From Fragilaria crotonensis (lineage: Eukaryota; Bacillariophyta; Fragilariophyceae; Fragilariales; Fragilariaceae): a stretch of DNA of 24,271 nucleotides. Below the pieces are notes generated by a model that worked only from the letters and a program-made list of their open reading frames with translations, was not told the DNA's origin and ran no database searches. The position numbers and the translations under genes were made by a program. Positions 1 to 10,721 of the stretch are shown here, one piece after another; position 1 is the first letter of the stretch, and every line of letters begins with the position of its first letter. The stretch is taken from the NCBI GenBank assembly GCA_022925895.1, contig JAKSYS010000802.1, positions 1 to 24,271 on the forward strand. Reading direction: 5' to 3'.

Positions 1-140
1 TATACGCTGACAGTTGCGCCGCTCACGCGCCGTTATTCAGTCGTAAACTGGATTGTCGAAAGGATTGGTTGACTACGACCGACCAAAAGACTCACAATGA
101 ATACTCGTTCGCCCCCCTCGAACGTGTCTGCTGTTCGATC

Positions 141-3100
141 ATGGAAGACTCTAGCAGCACGTCTGGGAAACGAGCCATCCGAGACGAAACCGATGATGCC
201 CAGGCTGATGGTCCAAAAAGAAGTTTGACGTACAGTCTCTCAAAGATTGACATGAACAGAATAACTAAGCTTTCGCTCGAAGCCATTTTTCATCCCAAGT
301 TTGAGAATGAAAATCGAGAATTGCAGTCCATTCGAAAGGAAATGAAGGATAAGGTGAGCAATCATGCAGGATATTTGGAAGTGTCACTCAAGCACTCGGG
401 TAATCTGTTGTTATGGAGCGGGGGTCAACGCTACTTCAGCAAGAACTCAACCAACAACGCATTTACCTATGTCGGAGAGGTCTTGCTGCGTCAGCATTTT
501 CACCGTTCATGGTACATGTGTCCAGAGAGTAATAGTGGCGATGCTGCTTATCAAGAGTGCAGTCATTACGTCGAGAAACATCGCTTGACGCTGGCGTTTG
601 AATCAGTTACGTCAGTCCTCGGCCATCATGGAGATCTTCCAAAGAAGGATTTTTTGATTTTGACCGCGGTAGCTCAGAAGGCAACGCAACGATTCTTCAC
701 TACTCTTGAAATTCTGGAGCTGGCGCATCGTTTTCGACTTCCTCACAACGATGTGTGGGTCTATTCAACATCTGAGTCTGTGGACATGCTCTTTCACCTC
801 TACGATTCGACACGCGAAACTGGACTGGCAGAAGACACGGTGGCGGCTCTCAGCGCATCTGCTAACGCGCATGTATCAAGCATGTATCCTCACGCTCACT
901 TTCAGGGAAACATTCTCGAAGGTATCGTGATTCGATACGTTGCATACAAGGAGGGCGAACAAGAGCGACAAATCAAACTCCTTCAAAAACGTGAACGTGT
1001 TGCGCTTGACATTCTTCGGAAGGTTCCGATCGACAGACCCATGTGCTTTGAGCTGTCCATAAACAGTGACTCCAAGCTTCTTTCGCTTGATATCCGCCAA
1101 GCTTTTCGTAATTGCGTCGCACACGGATTCGACAACGATTTGATTGTCCGGTTGGGCGATGCTGTCTCAAATGTCTTGCACGACGCAGATACCTATCGAA
1201 GGACCACCACGAAACACGTTCCCACCGATTGGAGCATTCCAGAGCTGGCCAAGACACTTCTCGAAAAGTCTGGCATTGATCAAGAGACCGTTCGGATCGC
1301 CAAATTAATCGTTAAGTTGGACGAGCAGAACGCGACGGTTCGCTATGGCGTCGTCCGGGAAGATGATCGGCGATGGTTGTGTACTCTTCATGTGTTGCAC
1401 GATAAGACCTTCAGTAAGTTTCAAAAGGAGATGCAGCCTGGCGATATGCATCTGTTCCGTGGGTTTTCCATTGAGTTGGGACTCGACGATATTGATGGCG
1501 ACGCCACCATGACGTCTGCATCCGACGATACCGAACGCATGCATGTTGATGACTCAGGAGATGCCCGTATCATGCTGAAAATGAAGTTCCTTCCATACAT
1601 GGTTCGCACATTCTGCTGTCGCAATGGTCTGATTATTTTAGCCAAAGATGGACCGTCGGGCTTTGCGAATTATACGTGGAAGCAAATGACATCGTGGGGT
1701 ATATCCGACCAAGCCAAGGCCATCTGGCAACGTTTCTTTCGTGCATGGGGCGAATACGCTCATGATTGTATCCATAACGTTCCTCGGGATTATATTGACA
1801 AGACGTTGCCGCCCATGAGAGCCGATTTTTACTTGAATCATTTGGAACACTTCGTCCCACTTTACGAGAACGGTACTATCAAATGCAGCGGCGACAGAGA
1901 CTCACGCGTTGCCGCATTCCGAGGAATTGTGGTGGTGGTTGCTATTTTAAAAGATACAGCAAAGCAAGTCGCAAAGTTCGTCTCGCAAGAGCTCGGTGGA
2001 GTCCAGATGTTTGACTCAATCGAGGATCGCAAAGCGTTTCAAGCGGCCATCGGAGCCGCGAGAGGTGGTGGCCTAGTTGTCAGTGCCACGATCAGCGACG
2101 TTCAGCACATGCGCAGCCGAATTGCAGACAAATTTGATGTCATCCTCTTCGGTTGTGACGAGAAGTCCATTGAGGCTTGTGCACATTCCAATGAGAAGCA
2201 ATTGATTGGAACGCCCGATCCCGACGAGAAGTCGATTGACACTTCTGTGTCCTCCTATCAGAAAAAATTGATGGGATTGGCAAGTCGTTGGCAGAGGCTT
2301 CATTGTGCCGCTATGGTCATCCACGTTACGCCGTCATCACTGCGGGAAGCTCATGATGGCGTTCTACCCTTTCAACCAAGCTACGAATTGAAGAAAGCAG
2401 TGGTGCAGCTTGAGAACCTGTCGCGTGAAAGTCAAGCTAAGGACGTCAGACAAGGACTTCTAGTTTTCTTTCCGGGGATACCAGGTTGCGGCAAATCGAC
2501 CTTAAGCGGCGCGGCATCGCAACGATTGTTGATTAACTTTCTTGAGACGTTTCAGGTCGAAGAACAGCCGCAGTATCCACGTCGAGAACTTATTGTTGCG
2601 GTTGGTGACCGTGTGAAGGGGAAATACTGGAAGCAGGTAGAGAAGCTGCGAAACAAACAACCAGCTAGTGTATTGATTGCCGACAAGAATGCTCCTCGGT
2701 CTGTCTGGTCTGCGGTCGGGGTCTCTGCTGGAAACGGTCTAGTTGTGCCAGTGCTACCTGACAGCAGCGCTCTGCACGACGCGAATTGTAGGAACTCGGG
2801 ATTCGAAGGGACACCTGGATCTCAAGGTCTCTCACTTCTATCCATTCTCTTTACAATATCTCGCTGTTTGCATGGCTCGTGTGATGGCGCGTCCTGCCAA
2901 ATCACATGAAGGGGGTCTCGACTGTCTCGTAGACCAAGTTTGCTTAGTGGTTACATCGTTCTTCGGCTTTTACCGTTTTGTCAGTGCTGACAACTTCATG
3001 GATTCTGTTCAGTCAATGGTGGCGAAGTCAGGCTCGATGTGCTCCAGTAGACCGATCGAAGTGCCTTTCTTTTGCAGAGACGACGTACCTGATCTTCCAG

Positions 3101-3867
3101 AAGAATTGTCGGATGTGCTGACCGAAGCTCTACAGCTTCAATATGGTCTCGAGCTCGCGCATAAGAACTCCACAGCCCCGCAAGACAAAAATGCTGCTCT
3201 CCAAGCGCTCGAAGGCAGGCTACGTGGTATGATAAAAAAACATGGGGCTTTGCTTCTCGGGATGACGGCTAGTGAAGCCGAGACACGGTCTGCTTTTGTT
3301 GATCAACTTATTGCTCACGTCAAGTCTTTGCACGACGAGCAAAGCCAGGAGCCAACATCTGTCAAGTTACCTTTAATCAGACTTGTTGCGATTGACGTGT
3401 GCGTGGAAAGGCTCTTTGACGAGCTCAAAGCAGTCGCGTGTGTGGAGAATGACTTCTCGCGAGCCCTCGATTCAAGTGGGCTTGACCTGGATCATGCCCA
3501 ATTCGGTCCACAGGCTGGTTTTGAACGACTACCACATGTGACACTCGCACATCCTTCCAATCTATCTCAGCATGAGATCCGATCGAAGTTTGACCAGCTC
3601 CTGGGGAAAACGGTCAGCCTTTCCGTCACGGGAATGCTTTGGAGTGAGCGCATAGCAGCGCTCGCCGTCAAAGTTGATGCAACAAGTGGTGATGGCATGA
3701 CTGTTCCGGAAAGTTGCAATGATTTTGTCCATATCACACTTTGGAGGAAAGGGGTCCAAGCAGTTGAGTCGAATCACCTTCCTGCACTTGTGGCCAAAGG
3801 TGATGCCTTTGAGGTTTTTTTCGAGGCTCCATTTGTAATTGAGGGAACTCTTTCCTATTGGACATGA
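141..3867 (+). CDS. Plant/fungal-type tRNA ligase (ligase-kinase-CPDase), with one frame break
   Basis: Predicted trifunctional RNA-repair enzyme that heals and seals tRNA halves after intron excision. Seen: an N-terminal adenylyltransferase domain with the candidate nucleotidyl lysine in SKNSTNN (Lys about 101 from the ATG at 141) and the later ligase motif ILEGIVIRYVAYK; a P-loop polynucleotide kinase motif GIPGCGKST at about residues 779-787 (nt 2475-2501); and a C-terminal 2H phosphoesterase domain with HVTL (3535-3546) and HITLW (3730-3744). Domain order and total length (about 1,240 codons) fit the plant RNL/Trl1 family. The ATG at 141 is the first in-frame ATG; the frame is open upstream to 69. 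The ligase-kinase frame stops at 2909, while the part starting PFSLQYLAV and the CPDase are in the +1 frame, so the shift lies at about 2787-2830. I found no plausible intron there, so a one-base indel is likelier. It ends in TGA at 3865. Confidence 0.88.
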
Positions 3868-4940
3868 CAGATGTTAAAAATCCATATACTTGTGAGCATG
3901 ATTTCGCGCTGTGCTTCCGTCGTTGGAGACGTATCTCCATACAAGCTTAAAAGGTGCGAACACATGTGGTAGACTTAGACTTTTCTGAAACGAGGGCTTT
4001 GTGTATTCTGTACACTGTATACTCTCCCCACCCCGGGATATCCTGTGAAGGGCACGTTCGCGCGTCTCGTCCCTCCATCCGATGAAAAGCAGTCTTGATT
4101 CCTGGGCAGGACATCATGAGAATCGACACTCTACTAGACTCTATGGAGACCAGAAGTCTGACATGTTAGAAAGGATGTTGCTTATGGTGGCGATCTAGCT
4201 TATTTCCAAGTACCAGGTACTACTACCGGTAGTAGTCCAGAACAGATTTGTTGCTCGAACGCACTTTTCACATTACACATCTGATCAATTTCAGATTTCA
4301 GGTTATTCAGTACCAGGTACAGTACATACCGACCCAGGTGCAAGTATGAATATGTCTCTATAGTTGTCCTATGCCTTCATGTCGTGCTACTACTACTCTA
4401 GTAGAGTTGGTATTACTAGTACACTTTTACCGGTAGTATACTCGAGTACTTGTATGTAGTACAAGTAGGAATGCAGTCCAATGAAACAGTGTACTACGTA
4501 TGTACAGTACACGATAAGTAGTACTACAGTACTCGAGTACCATACAGTAATCCGTACTGGAGTATTCCGTAGTATGAGTACTCGTAGTGGACAATCCGGA
4601 GTACAGTACCACTGTACCTACAATCATGCGTAAAAAAAGAGTACTGGAGACTGGAGTACTCCAGTACGTTTGCATACCCCCGTACCCACTACCTGGTACT
4701 GTGTATAACAATAGAGTATATGCGAGGTCAGGATTCTGGATTCAGTACAAGTACAAGTACTTGTACCCCGGCTAGCGGCTACATGTATCATACATAGCGG
4801 GTAGACAGCTTCCGTTTATCCCTACTGCTGTACTTGTATCAGGTATGTCATACATACAAGTATCAGGAACTCGGAGTACTGGTACTGGAGTACTACCGGT
4901 AGTATGAACACTTGCTCAACGCCACGATTGCAGCTCGCAC
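3868..4940. repeat. Intergenic island of GTAC/ACCGGT short palindromes
   Basis: No gene is visible. From about 4195 to 4905 the DNA is built from short palindromic words: GTAC, GAGTAC, TACTCGAGTA and ACCGGT. A perfect 18-bp palindrome, ACTACTACCGGTAGTAGT, sits at 4219-4236, and a related TACTACCGGTAGTA lies near 4890. Stretches such as GGAGTACTCCAGTAC are also dense. The open frames across it are low-complexity and I do not regard them as genes. The first 330 bases (3868-4195) are ordinary sequence with no recognisable feature, presumably the 3' end of the tRNA ligase transcript. The last bases before 4941 should contain the promoter and 5' UTR of the kinase gene. Confidence 0.7.
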
Positions 4941-7096
4941 ATGGTTGTCCGCCAGAGGCCATGGATCACAAGCAAAGTGGACGGTCGCCCACCTGGATGT
5001 GCTTGCCCTGCATATATAGCTCAATCAACTAGGTGCGAGATGGAATCAGTCTCCAGGATACCGACGAGTGGAAGCCAGGACAGCGCCCAAATTGAGGCGA
5101 TGAACGCGCCGTTCTTGCACCAGAACCTTATGTTGGAACGCAGAGATTGCGATCCGATGATTTACTACGAATTAGTAACCATTCTGGGGGAGGGATCCAT
5201 GGGATCTGTCAGCAAAGTTAAAAAGCGTGATAGAAGCAGCTCAGCTCGACCAGGATTCCTCCAAAGGCATGGGATGTATCTTCTTGCCATATTCTCTCGC
5301 TTTTTGATTGCTGTTTCGACGACGATGACGAAAACGAACACCATCAATCTCATCCACGAGATCTCCTTGTGCCTCTCAATTCGCACAGCTTCAAGCACGA
5401 TAGTACAAGTAGCTTGTACTCCGGGACAGACGATTCCGTAATCCGTCAAGAAGATTTGTCCTCCATGATTCGATTTGGCCGCCAAGATTCATTCTTTGCA
5501 CTCAAGTCCATTCATTTATCTATGACAAGAAATCCCACGTTGACAGAGGAGCTCAAGAATGAAGTGGAGATACTTCAAAACGTTAGATCACCCGGTGAGT
5601 GTGTCAGGTCGTGTCGTTGATTCCTGGCTGTACTTGACCATCTGACGTATCGTCCCAAAAAAGAATATTGTAAGACCTGTCGAAACCTTTGAGTACAGAC
5701 ATTCACTCTATCTGGTGATGGAGCTCTGTTCGGGTGGAGATTTATACGCACGAGACCCCTACAGCGAAGACGATGCTGCGCGTATCGTCCAATCCATCAT
5801 TAACGCTGTTGCCTACATGCACAGACAAGGAATCTCCCATCGAGATTTGAAGTACGAGAATGTCATGTTCGCCTCGACCCATCCGATGGCAGACGTCAAA
5901 ATCATTGACTTTGGTCTGTCGAAGAAATATCGAATGACCGGGGAAGACTTCATGAACGACGCCGTTGGTACAATTTACAGTATGAGTCCCGAGGTGTTGC
6001 GAGGAAACTATACCAAGCAGGCAGATCTTTGGTCTTGTGGTGTTTTGTCGTTTATGTTGCTTTCCAGCACAATGCCATTTTATGGAAAGTCACGCGATGT
6101 AGTCATCAGGCGCATTGTGAGAGGAAAGTTTGAGTTTAGGAGCCCGCGGTGGAATGCTGTGTCGGATGATGCCAAACGCTTCGTCGCGTCACTCTTGCGT
6201 GTCGACGCTCAGCATCGACCCACAGCAGAAGATGCAGCGCGTGATCAATGGCTCTTGACTGCAAACAAGCCCGGTGGCCGTCACCGAAAATGTACCAGCT
6301 CGAACATTCCTGAAACCATGGATAGCGTTCAGGCATCTATTGAGAATTTTGCTAATCACAGCAGGCTGAAAAAGTTGGCTTTGATGGTGATCGCGCATCG
6401 TTCCACGAACGACGAGATCGGCTTTATTCGTCGAATGTTCAAAAAGTATGATGATAACCAGGGATATTTCACACTCGAGGGCTTCAAGAACGCATTGTGC
6501 GATTATCTGTACACCGACGATGAGATTGAAAGAATATTTAGAGGCATGGACATTGATGGAAGTGGCACGGTTCACTATTTTGAGTTTCTCGCTGCCTCTA
6601 TGGAAGCACATGGCTTCATCAACGAGCAGCAGTTAGCTGATGCCTTTGATAGGTTAGATGTGGATGGCAGCGGGACAATCTCAGTGAATGACCTCGAAAA
6701 TTCCTGGGAAGTGAGGTTTCCGACGCGTCAATCGACAGAATTATTGACGAAGAGGACATGGACGCTGATCGGCAGGTTGATTATAAAGAATTTATCCAGA
6801 TGTGGGACATTGAATCTGATTCCCTGCGACAAAGGACACTACAAACAGTGGCCCGTCGTCGTATCAAGCAGAATCCTCCTCATCCATCCAGAGGACGGAG
6901 TCTTTCGTTCGGAGTCATAAAAGAGGACTTTTGTGGTAATGCTGTAGAATCCGACACTATACTCGATGGTGATGAATTCGAAGACGAAGACGGCGATGTT
7001 AGTTTTGGCGTCCAGAAAGCCATTTCAATCAGAAGAGCATCGCCAATAAGCCCCATATCCACATTTCGAACAAAAATGGACTGCGCCGACATCTAA
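4941..7096 (+). CDS. Calcium-dependent protein kinase (CDPK), with one intron and frame breaks
   Basis: Ser/Thr kinase directly regulated by Ca2+. Motifs in order: glycine loop LGEGSMGS, ATP-binding lysine in FALKSIH, alpha-C Glu in EELKNEVEIL, catalytic HRDLKYEN, DFG in IIDFGLSKKY, and SPE in place of APE. Then come four EF-hands. The first (DDNQGYFTLEGF) is degenerate. The second (DIDGSGTVHYFE) and third (DVDGSGTISVND) are canonical. The fourth (DMDADRQVDYKE) lacks the usual Gly. About 90 residues, including an acidic DDDDENE stretch, are inserted between the glycine loop and the lysine. The frame changes near the T-run at 5301-5305, at about 5588 just before the intron, and near 6711-6720. 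ATGs at 4941 and 5040 are both possible starts; stop TAA at 7094. Convergent with ERCC1, 75 bp apart. Confidence 0.85.
5595..5663 (+). other. 69-bp GT-AG intron in the kinase gene
   Basis: The donor GTGAGT at 5595 and the acceptor AAAAAAG ending at 5663 bracket 69 bp that break the kinase domain between RSP and NIVRPVETF. The frames on either side do not join exactly. Dropping a single T at 5588 changes the last codons to Arg-His-Pro, and splicing then yields the kinase motif HPNIV with the intron in phase 0. That agreement supports both the intron and a one-base error just upstream. Confidence 0.7.
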
Positions 7097-7171
7097 GCTT
7101 GATGTTTGCACGCTTCGACCGCACTTGAGCATATCTCAGTATGCAATACAACCGCCCCTTAGTTCGACTTT

Positions 7172-8191
7172 TCAATCGACTGCCTCTGGGTCCCCTTCCT
7201 GTCCCTCGACCGGCTGGTTGGGTTCCTCGGCTTGTCGTTCTAGTTTTCGTCGTTTGACTTGTTTGCTAGAAAAGGGTTTGTGAAAGGCGTCCCATAGTCG
7301 CTTCACCTTTTTCTCCCCCAGTCCTGGGCAGAGTGATAGTTCGTCCTCAGACGCGGCCGCGATTTGTTTCACCGAACTGAATTGCGCCAACAACTGTGCC
7401 GAATCGGTTTTGTTGACGCTTCGGACTGTCGACAAAAAGTCAGCCACTTGGTCGACAAAATTAGTTTGTTCTCGTTTCTGAATAGATGAGGCATCCTTGC
7501 CATCGAAGGCCTTATAAGTCTCCAAGTATCGAGCGGCCTCTTCTTCGGACCACGCCAAGATTAAGGAAAAGTTATGAACTACAGCCAAGCGGTTCAAGAA
7601 GAGCAAGACATTGGCATTGTCATCGACATCGACCAAGACGAGAAGAATTCTGAGCTTGAAATCAGTCTTGAGTTCGGAAATGCGATGGTGTATGTAGTTT
7701 GGAAATAGTGCGTGATACTTCATGGACAAGAAAAGTGCACATCGTTGACTACTCATGATGTAATCAGGTAGCATCTTTGAGTAAGCAAAAGGCACATTGC
7801 GGATAAACTTGAGGATTCCGTTACCTCGCTGCTTGGTTGAGACGTACAATACGTGCGGTTGGAGGAGAGCATGATTCTCGCGGGCGTCCAGTCGTTCGGC
7901 TTCATCGCGAGCAGCCAGAGTATCGAAGGAGCGCTGTTCGGCTCGCGCCGGAGCGTCGGTATCCAATTCACTTCCATCCTGTACACTTCCTATTTCGTTG
8001 AGAAAGTGAGCAGTGTCATCTATCGAAGAAAAGGCTTGACTGAAGGTGGCAGCGCCGAGTGGCATAACTGGAATTTCGGGATTCAGTGAAGTCCATGACG
8101 TGGAGCTAGGTTGATCGCCACCTTGGTTTTGACTCCTCTTCTTCGAGTATGGATTGGCTATCCTTGGAGCTCCAGAGGAATGGGTGCTCAT
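7172..8191 (-). CDS. ERCC1: DNA excision repair protein ERCC1/RAD10
   Basis: Non-catalytic partner of the XPF/RAD1 structure-specific nuclease, acting in nucleotide-excision and interstrand-crosslink repair in the nucleus. The 339-residue frame is intact. A low-complexity N-terminus (about 1-115) leads into the central domain, with the family signatures ILKFIRNVPF, PDYIM, CALFLSMKYH, LVLVDVDD, LILAWSEEEAARYLETYKA and TVRSVNKTDS. The C-terminal helix-hairpin-helix pair includes CPGLGEKKVKRLWDAFHKPF. As expected for ERCC1, the XPF nuclease motif ERKxxxD is absent. A basic tail (KQVKRRKLER) may be a nuclear-localisation signal. I chose the ATG at 8191; the frame is open 13 codons further without another ATG. 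The stop is TGA. It is the only host gene here without a frame break. Confidence 0.95.
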   Translation of the reverse strand: MSTHSSGAPRIANPYSKKRSQNQGGDQPSSTSWTSLNPEIPVMPLGAATFSQAFSSIDDTAHFLNEIGSVQDGSELDTDAPARAEQRSFDTLAARDEAERLDARENHALLQPHVLYVSTKQRGNGILKFIRNVPFAYSKMLPDYIMSSQRCALFLSMKYHALFPNYIHHRISELKTDFKLRILLVLVDVDDNANVLLFLNRLAVVHNFSLILAWSEEEAARYLETYKAFDGKDASSIQKREQTNFVDQVADFLSTVRSVNKTDSAQLLAQFSSVKQIAAASEDELSLCPGLGEKKVKRLWDAFHKPFSSKQVKRRKLERQAEEPNQPVEGQEGDPEAVD

Positions 8192-9029
8192 AGTGTTTTG
8201 CCAGCCTTCACATTCATGTGGACCTACCACGATTTGACTCCCTGCTGTCTTTCAAACGGTGTGCTCTTTCCTTCATGGCGATTGCAAGCAAGTACTTGTA
8301 TACTATGGTAGAGCTTCTTCCGATTTGGGTACTCACTACTCACTACTCACACGTCCGGTATCCAGTACCAGTATCCCACTGTCGACAGCTACAGTACATG
8401 CACCGAATTATTTGGACATCACGACATCACCATCAAACATTTTGCCAACTCAGTCCTAAGCAAGTAGATTCTCTCAAGAGCTATGCACTCTAGCATGTCT
8501 ATTATTTAATCAGGCGAGGTCTCGGTCTTCCGCCTGATCTTCCTCAAGTTTTGTGGCCCGTGTGCCGCACTGGAGCCTGAGTTTCTCCCACAGTAAGCAG
8601 AACTTCATATTGCCGGTGTCAATTGCTACATTTAGCTTGCCACCATGTCATCCCGCGCTTATGAACATGTGAAGTCCAATGATGCATTAGGGCTTCATAT
8701 AGCATCACAAAACTCAAACTACGCAAGTGAACGGAATTCAGTGCCGTTTTGCGTTGCCTTTGGTTGCGAGATAAGATCTGGCAGATAATGAAAGGCATGT
8801 GGTAGTGTAAAGTGGTGGTGGTAGGAAGCAGGGAGTCCTCTTAGCAAATGGAGATGTGATGGCAGCTTCCCTCTATTCAAAGACTGGAGGTGTCAACTCC
8901 ACTGGCGCGAATCTTGGATAATGATGGGTCATTGGTGCGGTAGTGTGTAGTGGCAAGTGAGAATCGTTGGTCAGCAGGCACAAAATGATGGTGCAAGGTC
9001 CATCACCAAAAGGAAAAAGAAGAACTTAC
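8192..9029. other. Intergenic/intronic stretch upstream of ERCC1, no gene resolved
   Basis: This should contain the ERCC1 promoter next to 8191 and, further right, the intron and any last exon of the minus-strand gene ending near 9030. A GT donor (GTAAGT read on the minus strand from 9029) shows that this gene continues leftward, but I could not identify the next exon confidently. Short GTAC-type words (for example CCGGTATCCAGTACCAGTA, 8354-8372) lie at about 8285-8400. No RNA gene or long minus-strand frame is visible. Confidence 0.5.
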
Positions 9030-10721
9030 CATTTCATTGACATCCCTCACGACGGCTTTGTCGGAGTCGAACTCGAGCTGCAATAACTCGAAACGACGAG
9101 TTTTGGGGTCCATGAGGAGCAAGATAACCTGAAGAGCAAGCTGATTCATCATATTGTCATCATCTGTCATGAAGGATGGTTCATCACCTTCCCCTTCGTC
9201 AATATCATGGATATCCTGCTCTGCATCAGGTGGCAACTGATGAGGGGACTGCCGGTAGCGGACCGATGGCGGATTGGTTCTCGACATCCACCCCATAAAT
9301 GGTATCTTGTTCATCGCCTTCGAGAGGGCTCTGGGTGACAGGCGGGGTTTTCCCAGCCGCAACGGCTGCAGCGTGCTCGGCTTCTTTCTTAGCTTTGCGC
9401 TCGCGACGAGATTCGCCAGTCAGCAAGCCCCGGATAAGTCTGAGCTTCTTGGTCTTCACTTTCCTTCCCGCATTCGGGGATGAAGGAACGCTGCCCGCAT
9501 CGGTCTTTCTTGATAAATTCTTCAGGAAAGGCAGGTCAAGTGCGTTTGCGAAGCCCTTTCTGTTATCTTCCTTGCTTGGCACAGGCGTGGATGTGGATAT
9601 TGTTAATGGCTACGTGTTGAGCTCATGTGGGAGACCAGACGGTTCCTCTACCTCTGGCATCAGATGCATCTGTGGTTTGGGCTCTGACTTACTGCGCAGC
9701 AAAAGCCCAACTTTTCGTTGTAGACTTTTCAGTAGCAACTGCCGAATGGAGTTGGCCAGATGTTCGTCATGCTCCATAAGCTCGTAGAGTGCATCTGCCT
9801 CAATGCGCATCAACGTAGCCCCTTTTTGACCCACTCGAAAAGTGGCCATCGGGTATTTGATTATTTCAACATCAGAGTCAATTTTCTTCTTCTGTTTCAT
9901 ATCCAAACTGTACAAGAATTTCATGTCAGATAAGAGCCCGACGGCAGATGGATCGTCAATGGACTTTCCGTTGTGTCTTTCGATATGCGTCCACAAGTTA
10001 CCTTCGTAGGCCCCCGTCACATCTCCCTCGTACAGCCAGTAGAGGTGAACCGTCTCATCGGCTAGCGGGTCTTCGTTTTCACACACCACTTGTGAGCCTG
10101 GATCCAACACTACCCAATCAATGCAAGTTGCCACCATGGAACGAAACTGAATGGGGTTGACTCCGACCGGTTTAAAAAGCTGTTCAAAGACATGATCATC
10201 CAGTTTTGATGTTTTGGTGGAGACCGCTTTGAGGTAGGGAATCAATGAACGCCAAGCTAGGACTGCTGACAGACCAAGTAGAGGCAGCTGGAAGAATAAT
10301 TCATCCTTGACAATCAATTTATCGGGGAGGTAGTCAGATTCCATGGCAAATATTCGCCCTATCAGCATCGACAACCGAAAGACGAGTGTTGGTGCCCCCA
10401 CCAGCGGTGTTATGTCCGTCAAAACATGGGATATATCACCTAGAAGTTCCGCCTCCATTTGGGTGTTGGTGTCCAACGTAAGGAAATTAGAGGCGTACTG
10501 CGCGATCTCGGCTCCTCGTGTGCCAAAGGCAGCAACTGTAGCGGGTTCGAGGCCCGGGGCAAGAGGACAGATTGTGTCAGTGGTGACGAAGCGATGCGTC
10601 GTGATTTGGCCCTTCCTGTCGTGGTGGAAGGACCTTGTCGGCTGGTGAATGGTGATGATCTGAATGCTTTACAAACAAATATTGGGAAGTAGAGAACAAC
10701 GATGAGCGTCGCTGTTGGCAT
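9030..10721 (-). CDS. Diatom-type protein of unknown function; cNMP-binding-like central domain; possible plastid presequence
   Basis: Not a family I can name. The ATG at 10721 starts a hydrophobic signal (PTATLIVVLYFPIFVCKAF) ending in KA-F followed by a Ser/Thr/Arg-rich stretch, like a diatom bipartite plastid presequence. The frame then shifts (about 10560-10690) to one that has no ATG of its own until 10458. A conserved-looking region (about 9760-10440) contains FEQLFKPVGVNPIQF, an Asp-rich loop, LYWLYEGDV, ATLMRIEADALYELMEHDE and SIRQLLLKSLQRK. The spacing resembles cyclic-nucleotide-binding or Popeye-like beta-barrel proteins (inference). A TAG at 9610-9612 interrupts the frame, yet the same frame continues into a Lys/Arg-rich region. 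After another shift near 9230-9360 comes an acidic tail with RRFELLQLEFDSDKAVVRDV and a GTAAGT donor at 9029, so at least one more exon is missing. It could instead be two genes split at the TAG. Confidence 0.55.

Noticed and set aside
3947..4129. Small minus-strand frame after the tRNA ligase
   Set aside because: 60 codons without motif or context; within the expected 3' flank.
4427..4775. Open frames on both strands in the palindromic island
   Set aside because: Composition is Tyr/Ser/Thr/Val from repeated GTAC words; both strands are open because the DNA is palindromic, not because it codes.
6189..6611. 140-codon minus-strand frame
   Set aside because: Antisense of the CDPK kinase/EF-hand region, which is unequivocally coding on the plus strand.
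8218..8493. Open plus-strand frame upstream of ERCC1 (91 codons)
   Set aside because: No recognisable domain, overlaps other short frames across GTAC-type repeats, and lies in the expected ERCC1 promoter.
9299..9787. 162-codon plus-strand frame
   Set aside because: Antisense shadow of the minus-strand unknown gene, whose frames carry recognisable basic and acidic regions and a splice donor.
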